A stretch of 64,000 bases of DNA, taken from NCBI GenBank assembly GCA_949358305.1, contig OX442316.1, forward strand, positions 6,572,001 to 6,636,000, in the 5' to 3' direction. A program made the position numbers and the translations under genes. Below the pieces are notes generated by a model, which saw nothing but the letters and a program-made list of their open reading frames with translations, was not told the origin of the DNA and did not search any database. The stretch is from Strigamia acuminata. Its lineage: Eukaryota > Arthropoda > Chilopoda > Geophilomorpha > Linotaeniidae. Position 1 is the stretch's first letter. Every line of letters starts with the position of its first letter. Of this stretch, positions 58,909 to 64,000 are shown one piece after another.

Positions 58909-60083
58909 AGACAACACAAATAAATTTTATTGCACTTAAAATATAATACAAAATACACAAAAAAATTAATGTAAATAAATGTCTTCGGTGCTGAATTCTC
59001 CGGGTTGGCACAAGAAGTCTTTTGTTGACTCTGTAAAATAAATAAACTATTAATGTATAAAATTAACAAACCATACAAAACAGAAAAGGTCAAAACTAAA
59101 ATGAAAGCAACAAATTAAACATGCGCACGCCATTTGTAAAGTAATGCACTACAAATAGAGCTAAAATATGAAAAACAAAGTCGATACGTAGAGACAGAAA
59201 CTAACTGCAAAGAAAACACGCTAAAAAACTACCGTAATTAAAACTTAATGCGCTTTTTAAATTAACAGTGCCAGTGTTAAAACGAATCAAACCACAATTA
59301 AATAAAAGCGCAAAGAATAAACTAATAAACTTGAAAAGAAAACAATTTACTCACCGTAGAATATCTACAACGTATCCGTCGTCCACCGAGCCGGAACACC
59401 GAATGGCGAAAACTGTGGTCAAAACAAGTTTAAAAAAAGAATATGCAAAGTAGTACTGCCATGCAGACTAATCTGCATAGCCAATCTAAACCCATGGAAA
59501 ATTCGAGAAGTGTGCAACTTCCTGCCTCGTATATTCCACCTAGTGATAAAAAATTAACAAAGAGAAATTTTTAGCACCTGTTAAATAAATCTATATCTGT
59601 AGGAAATGTCACAGTTCTATTCTCACAAACTTTTTTCAATAGAAAAATGAAACTTTCTTCCTACATGTCAAACAGAATAAATTTATTTATATTTTATCAA
59701 ACAACACTTGATACCATTCTGTAAACAAGGAATGTTAAATTGACGGTCCGATATTGGTTTTTTTTTTGAAATTTTGTAGAATTCACGATGAATGGGTTCG
59801 CGTTGGAGCTGCAACTTATTTACTTATTTTAATGTTGTATTTGCCGGGTTAAGTAATTATTAAAATTTCGTCTTTCATGTCAAACGTAATATATTTATTC
59901 ATATTTATCATATATGTATATCCAACACTTGATACGATTCGGTAAACAAAAATATTTACAATCGTTTAACACTTTGACTTAAACAATCTGTTACATCAAT
60001 AATATCACGAAAAAAACTCTTATTAAGTATATGGGAACTGCGTGTAAATTCGTACTAACAAAAAAATATACAATTTACATGTA

Positions 60084-61317
60084 TTATTTCGATTTTTTGG
60101 CTTCCATAGCTGCCTCCACTTCCATCGTTGAAGTCGCTATACTTTCTTCCATCTGTGACCTTACATTCGCCATCAGTGTACTCATGTCATCCACCGTCAT
60201 TCCTTCGGTCGATATGGGTGGAAGAATCTGGATTATAACTTTACCTATACAAAACAAAACACCGTTAATTACTACTACACATAACTATAAATTAAAAATT
60301 GTCGTACCGCCATTATCAAACTTGTGAATTCGCTTATTGTAAAAACTCGCGTAGGATGAAAACGTCATTGGAAGAATCGGGCGTTGTGATTGAATTGCTA
60401 AATGAAAAGCTCCTTTTTTAAATGGTAACATTGTGCCCGAATCGTTACGTGTTCCTTCAGGGAAAAACCAAAGTTTGATCTGTAAATTAATAATAATTAA
60501 TAACAAAAAAATTATATTTTAGAGTGCAATAATTGACCTTTCTTTCAGTCAGGTAATCGAGCGCGCAATTGAGTGAATTCTGAGCTCGAGCCGAGTTAGA
60601 TCGGTCGACAAACACGGATCCGCAAAGCCAAGCACAAATGCCGAATGGACCGGCGTAAAGTAGTTCCTTTTTAATGATGGGTGCACATTTCGGCATTTTC
60701 GGCCATACGGCCATCATAGCTAGAGAAAAAAAAATAAAGTATTTTAATTAAAATTTCACTCGTACTCTTATAATAGTCGGTTGATGCAAATTAACTAACA
60801 TTGCTTACAAATTCTTTATGAATTTCCGTTAGAAACAACAAAACCAATTAATCTAACAATTTTTAAAACACATCAAGTCTTATCAAGAATATATATTCTT
60901 GGTCTTACATAATAAAACAACTCTTACAAGTAACATCGATTGAACTCTGATGATTGCACACAACGATAGCGGATTCGTCCTTTAAATGCTCCTCGCCACG
61001 AATTTCGACGCTAATTTGAAACATTTTCGTTAATTGTAACGCAACGAACGAGCACATACTGAAAATAAAAATTGATAAGATGAAAGAAATTTATAAGTTC
61101 CATTGTTGGTGAGTTCTTACTCAGTATTTTTCACATTATTCGGGCGAAATATTGCGAATGGAATTGGTAGTAGGGCAGCCATAGTTATGACCAAGTAATG
61201 AGCAAACAGTTTGACATAGAATCGAAATATTTGCCAGGTCATAAAAAGTGAGAATAGAAAAGTTATTATAAAAAGAGCGACGTATAATCCCATCTCGTCC
61301 ATGTTGATGTCTGTCAT
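60084..61317 (-). CDS. Agpat: 1-acyl-sn-glycerol-3-phosphate acyltransferase (AGPAT1/2 type)
   Basis: Endoplasmic-reticulum enzyme that acylates lysophosphatidic acid to phosphatidic acid in glycerolipid synthesis. Exons in transcript order: 61121-61317, 60928-61058, 60538-60719, 60308-60479 and 60084-60244. The product is 280 residues, the usual AGPAT1/2 length. Two hydrophobic N-terminal segments (LYVALFIITFLFSLF and YLVITMAALLPIPFAIF) anchor it in the membrane. All acyltransferase motifs are present: NHQSSID (HX4D, catalytic His and Asp) at about residue 103, the GPFGICAWLCGSVFVDR block, FPEGTRN (acceptor phosphate binding), and PILPMTFSSY. The C-terminus ends in a short basic tail. The start MTDINMDEMG directly precedes the first membrane segment. 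Confidence 0.95.
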
Positions 61318-62236
61318 TTATGAAGTAGAAAAGTGCGTTGGTGTAGTAAGGAAGAGCTCTATATCACATGGTCACACCACAGCTCAGTCACACCATCCCG
61401 CCTACGCGATACAGGAAACAAGGCGTTGGCATTGCACTTGGTTTATTCTATTTCCGTTTGGATAATTATCAGTTTGGTCGAGAATGTCACTACTATCCGA
61501 TATCCACAGACCGGAGCTTATGTTTCAACGATTTGTTACGCGATGGCAGCACCGTTGCACAAAGTAAAAAATAAAGATAACACTACTGTTAGTACTGTAC
61601 AATAATTTAAATAACATTTTGTGGGTAAAACGATAATATTTTAAATGACATCAACAAAGTTGGATGTAAACATCATATTGATGCATAAAAAGTATTTTTA
61701 TTCACCATTCAATGTTTTTCAGAGGAATGTTGTTACTTTAACAAATGCACATTTTATGTTTCTTTCAGAACAAACATTAAGATCAGAAAATGATGGATAA
61801 GAAATTTTTCATATTATTAATGCTACGATGTTGTTTAATGAGATTAGTTCCCGATTGTCACAATTGTTTGTCTGCATTAAGTGGTTATGAAGAAAAATTG
61901 TTTATGTATAAATGAGCAAAAAAATATAATTTTACAATGATTTCCATACGAATGAATTAAATCAATATCAATCATTCTTATCCTTGTAACTCAAATAAAT
62001 ATTTAAAAAATATATAAATAAACTTGAAACTAACCGTTCACATTGATCCCTACATAAAAAACATAAACTTATATCACAGATCAAACAAAAAATGTTAGAA
62101 AAATGCACCAAATACACAAAATTCCTAACAAATTCTTAAAAAAATCACAATATTTCACTACATTTCCCATTCAAAAATTCAAAAACACGCACGAGAGAGA
62201 CAATTTTTGGCATGTAACTGTAGGAAACCGTCGTCA
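61318..62236. other. AGPAT promoter and 3' flank of the KCTD gene
   Basis: Both neighbours are on the minus strand. Open plus-strand frames at 61333-61605 overlap the AGPAT leader region and have no domain or splice support. The rest is AT-rich. Confidence 0.4.
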
Positions 62237-63050
62237 TCATTTCTTTAGAAGAATGCAGAAAGTTTCCGTGCACCGTAAGCAACGCCTACAACGATGACAC
62301 CAATCAACGACTTCTGACCGTGGAGTGCTCACATCGATTTCTCGTAAACATCTCGAACACATCAGAGGTTCTCTTGGTCTGACGAGAGTTTCCGAACACG
62401 CACTGTTGACCGAACAAACCAAATCGTAACCCATTCCGCCAGCAAACAAATACTGCCGCTCTTTCTTCAAACACGCGTGATGGTACAAGAAATCAGCGCG
62501 ACTGCTATTGAAATCTTCTGGTGACAATTCTAAACAGACACACAATCCCGAACCACCAGTGTTCATCGTCACAGAGGTTATATGTCGTTTTGGTATTTCA
62601 TTCTTGTACCTTCAAAGTAAAAATTATTCGAATCAAAATTTATTTTTCATATTTATCTTTGTAAAGTCACCTTGAAATGATTGTGCGACAGCAGTCACTG
62701 AGTAAATAAAACTCCGCTTCTCTTTCAAGTAATTCTAAAGTGACATTGCTATCATTCAGAAAGACTTCACCGTATCTGTAAATAGAAATTTTTGAATTTG
62801 TCATTAATTGGACTATGCACGAATAGAAAACACGGGCTAATTATTACCGGGCAATGTTAAGTATAACACGAAAACACTCGGGGTCGCGGTCGATAAAGAA
62901 AATGCCATCAGTTGGTTGACTGAACGAAGAATTTGGATCGAGAAGACGGGAAAAATAATCGCTACCCAGTTTTTCAACTGTGCTGCGTGTTGTTTCAAAA
63001 ACTGTTCCTCCTACGTTCAGCTTTATCCGATCCTTGGGCATACTATTCAT
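62237..63050 (-). CDS. KCTD-type BTB/POZ (T1) domain protein
   Basis: Exons in transcript order: 62848-63050, 62671-62775 and 62237-62609; 226 residues, all joins in frame. The T1/BTB domain is about residues 8-100: IKLNVGGTVFETTRSTVEKL, YFSRLL, IFFIDRDPECFRVILNIARYG and LLEREAEFYLLSDCC. Such domains form oligomers, and many KCTD proteins are CUL3 ubiquitin-ligase adaptors. The C-terminal half (TSVTMNTGGSGLCVCLE, then a Cys/Arg-rich end CHRCRRCLRCTETFC) is not a channel domain. I do not recognise the exact KCTD subgroup. The start MNSMPKDRIKLNVGG fits the usual short leader before the T1 domain. Confidence 0.88.
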
Positions 63051-63331
63051 GATGATTCGCAGTCATCAGTTCGTTGTTCTGTAAAACGTCAAGAGACAAA
63101 TGCAAACTCAATGATCAGATTCGCCTCGCCAGGTTGAAAGCTGGCGCCATCTATTGGACTTCATTGAAAATACAAAAATGGTGAAAAATGGTGTTCAAAA
63201 TTTTTATTTTTATTTATTTATTCATTCATTTTTAACTACGGAGAAATCTAGTCATCCGAATGCGCAATAAGAATGTTTGGAAGTAAAAAAAATACAAATT
63301 TTATTCGTATGAAATCCAAATAAAATCATAT
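63051..63331. other. KCTD promoter and 3' end of the SHIPPO gene
   Basis: A 281-base spacer between two minus-strand genes. A forward open frame (62916-63137) is antisense to the KCTD first exon and not supported. An AATAAA for the SHIPPO gene may lie near 63225 as TTTATT on the plus strand. Confidence 0.35.
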
Positions 63332-63925
63332 TTATTGCAATTTTAAGAAAAGAGGTGTGAGAAAAGTTGAATGTCTGCAACCGAAATAAAATGATGGAGC
63401 CCTCGCTTTCGAAGCGGACATCTTAACTGGCATGTAAGCCGCAGGTCCAGGACCAACCGTCTCACTTCTCACCTTGGTTCGCTCTCCAATGATAAACTGC
63501 GGAGAGTTTTTCTTCCACAGTTCCATCTCAGGCAGTGCGACCGGACCAGGAGTTTCCGATAGGTGTACATAACTTCCGAATTTAACTCGTCCTTTCAAGT
63601 GGAATCCGAGATCGACATTAGAAATAACAGGAGGCAACGTGTACGCGTTTGGCGCTGGAGAAGGTTTCGCAGAAAATGGCTTGATCTTTTGCCCCATCGG
63701 TGACCTCTTCTTGCAACTAACTGCCTTTGGGTAATATTTTGGTGGTGGAGCGCTGTTGTAGTCTGAAAATACAGAAAAGTAATTTTATTGAAGAACTAAT
63801 TAATCGTTTAAAACCTTTAGGTGTAGGTAATTTAGGGCCGAGGCTGAATTCACGACCAATATTCAGACCCCTTCTTGTAACACCATCTTCCAAGTAGTAA
63901 GCTCCCGGGCCAGGTCCATATTGCT
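63332..63925 (-). CDS. SHIPPO/STPGR-repeat protein (ODF3/CIMAP-like), 5' partial
   Basis: Sperm-tail or ciliary microtubule-associated protein family. Two exons are visible: 63815-63925 and 63332-63762, joined in frame (PK|DYNSAPPPKYYP). The upstream exons lie beyond the right edge of the window. Repeats of the Pro-Gly-Pro-X-Tyr type recur: YGPGPGAYYLEDG, SPAPNAYTLPP, ETPGPVALPE and VGPGPAAYMPVKM. These are the hallmark of ODF3/CIMAP proteins, which bind axonemal or manchette microtubules. A minus-strand ORF extending into 63926-63965 reads intron sequence upstream of the acceptor. Confidence 0.85.
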
Positions 63926-64000
63926 CTGCAATCAAATGGTTTTTATTTAATGCGAATTTGTTCAAATATTAATTCGGCTTTCTCTTCTCGTACTATAAAT

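Larger units (their letters stand above)
58576..60083. other. AT-rich flank downstream of AGPAT
   Basis: This contains two inverted repeats (58716-58776 and 58865-58908) and the AGPAT 3' flank. A short plus-strand open frame (59268-59453, basic) has no supporting feature. No gene is supported. Confidence 0.4.

Noticed and set aside
61333-61605. Plus-strand open frame beside the AGPAT start
   Set aside because: It lies in the AGPAT promoter and leader region, with no recognisable domain and no splice signals in support.

Overview
The window looks like nuclear DNA from an arthropod. It is AT-rich, genes are split by many GT..AG introns (mostly 50-70 bases, a few of several kilobases), and the genes are animal-specific: C-terminal Src kinase, FEM1B, an FKBP52-type immunophilin, the Wnt co-receptor LRP5/6 (arrow), TIMP, a Limulus factor C-like protease, AGPAT, a KCTD protein and a sperm-tail SHIPPO protein. 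A factor C-like protease together with ciliary/flagellar genes (SHIPPO repeats, CSPP1-like) suggests a non-insect or basal hexapod lineage with flagellated sperm, for example a springtail. That placement is inference.

Layout. 1-5198 (+): the 3' part of a very acidic multi-zinc-finger gene. 5864-8140 (-): Csk, complete in nine coding exons. 9330-11303 (-): FEM1B in one exon. A 250-base spacer separates FEM1B from a divergent coiled-coil gene (11554-12584, +). 12910-14692 (+): FKBP4/FKBP59-like chaperone partner. 15160-22682 (+): complete LRP5/6, ten coding exons. 24749-28231 (-): TIMP, with two related MITEs in its introns. 31652-42918 (-): a three-exon gene for a secreted, six-cysteine, probably processed protein that I do not recognise. 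Its 10.2 kb first intron explains an apparent gene desert and may hold one or two small nested genes. 43573-46346 (-): a factor C-like serine protease lacking the LCCL and C-type lectin domains. 47209-50060 (-): a CSPP1-like centrosome/spindle protein. 50061-60083: gene-poor DNA with three tandem arrays and several hairpins. 60084-61317 (-): AGPAT1/2-type acyltransferase. 62237-63050 (-): KCTD-type BTB protein. 63332-63925 (-): 3' end of a SHIPPO-repeat gene that runs off the window.

The genes are not an operon or an obvious pathway; neighbours are functionally unrelated, as is usual for animal chromosomes. Exon joins were worked out by hand. All complete models keep reading frame across every junction; one CSPP1-like junction needs a weak donor. 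Mobile elements are short non-autonomous DNA transposons (at least four inverted-repeat families). The items most worth following up are the shortened factor C, the secreted six-cysteine protein, the TIMP locus outside its usual synapsin nest, and the uORF that overlaps the Csk start codon.
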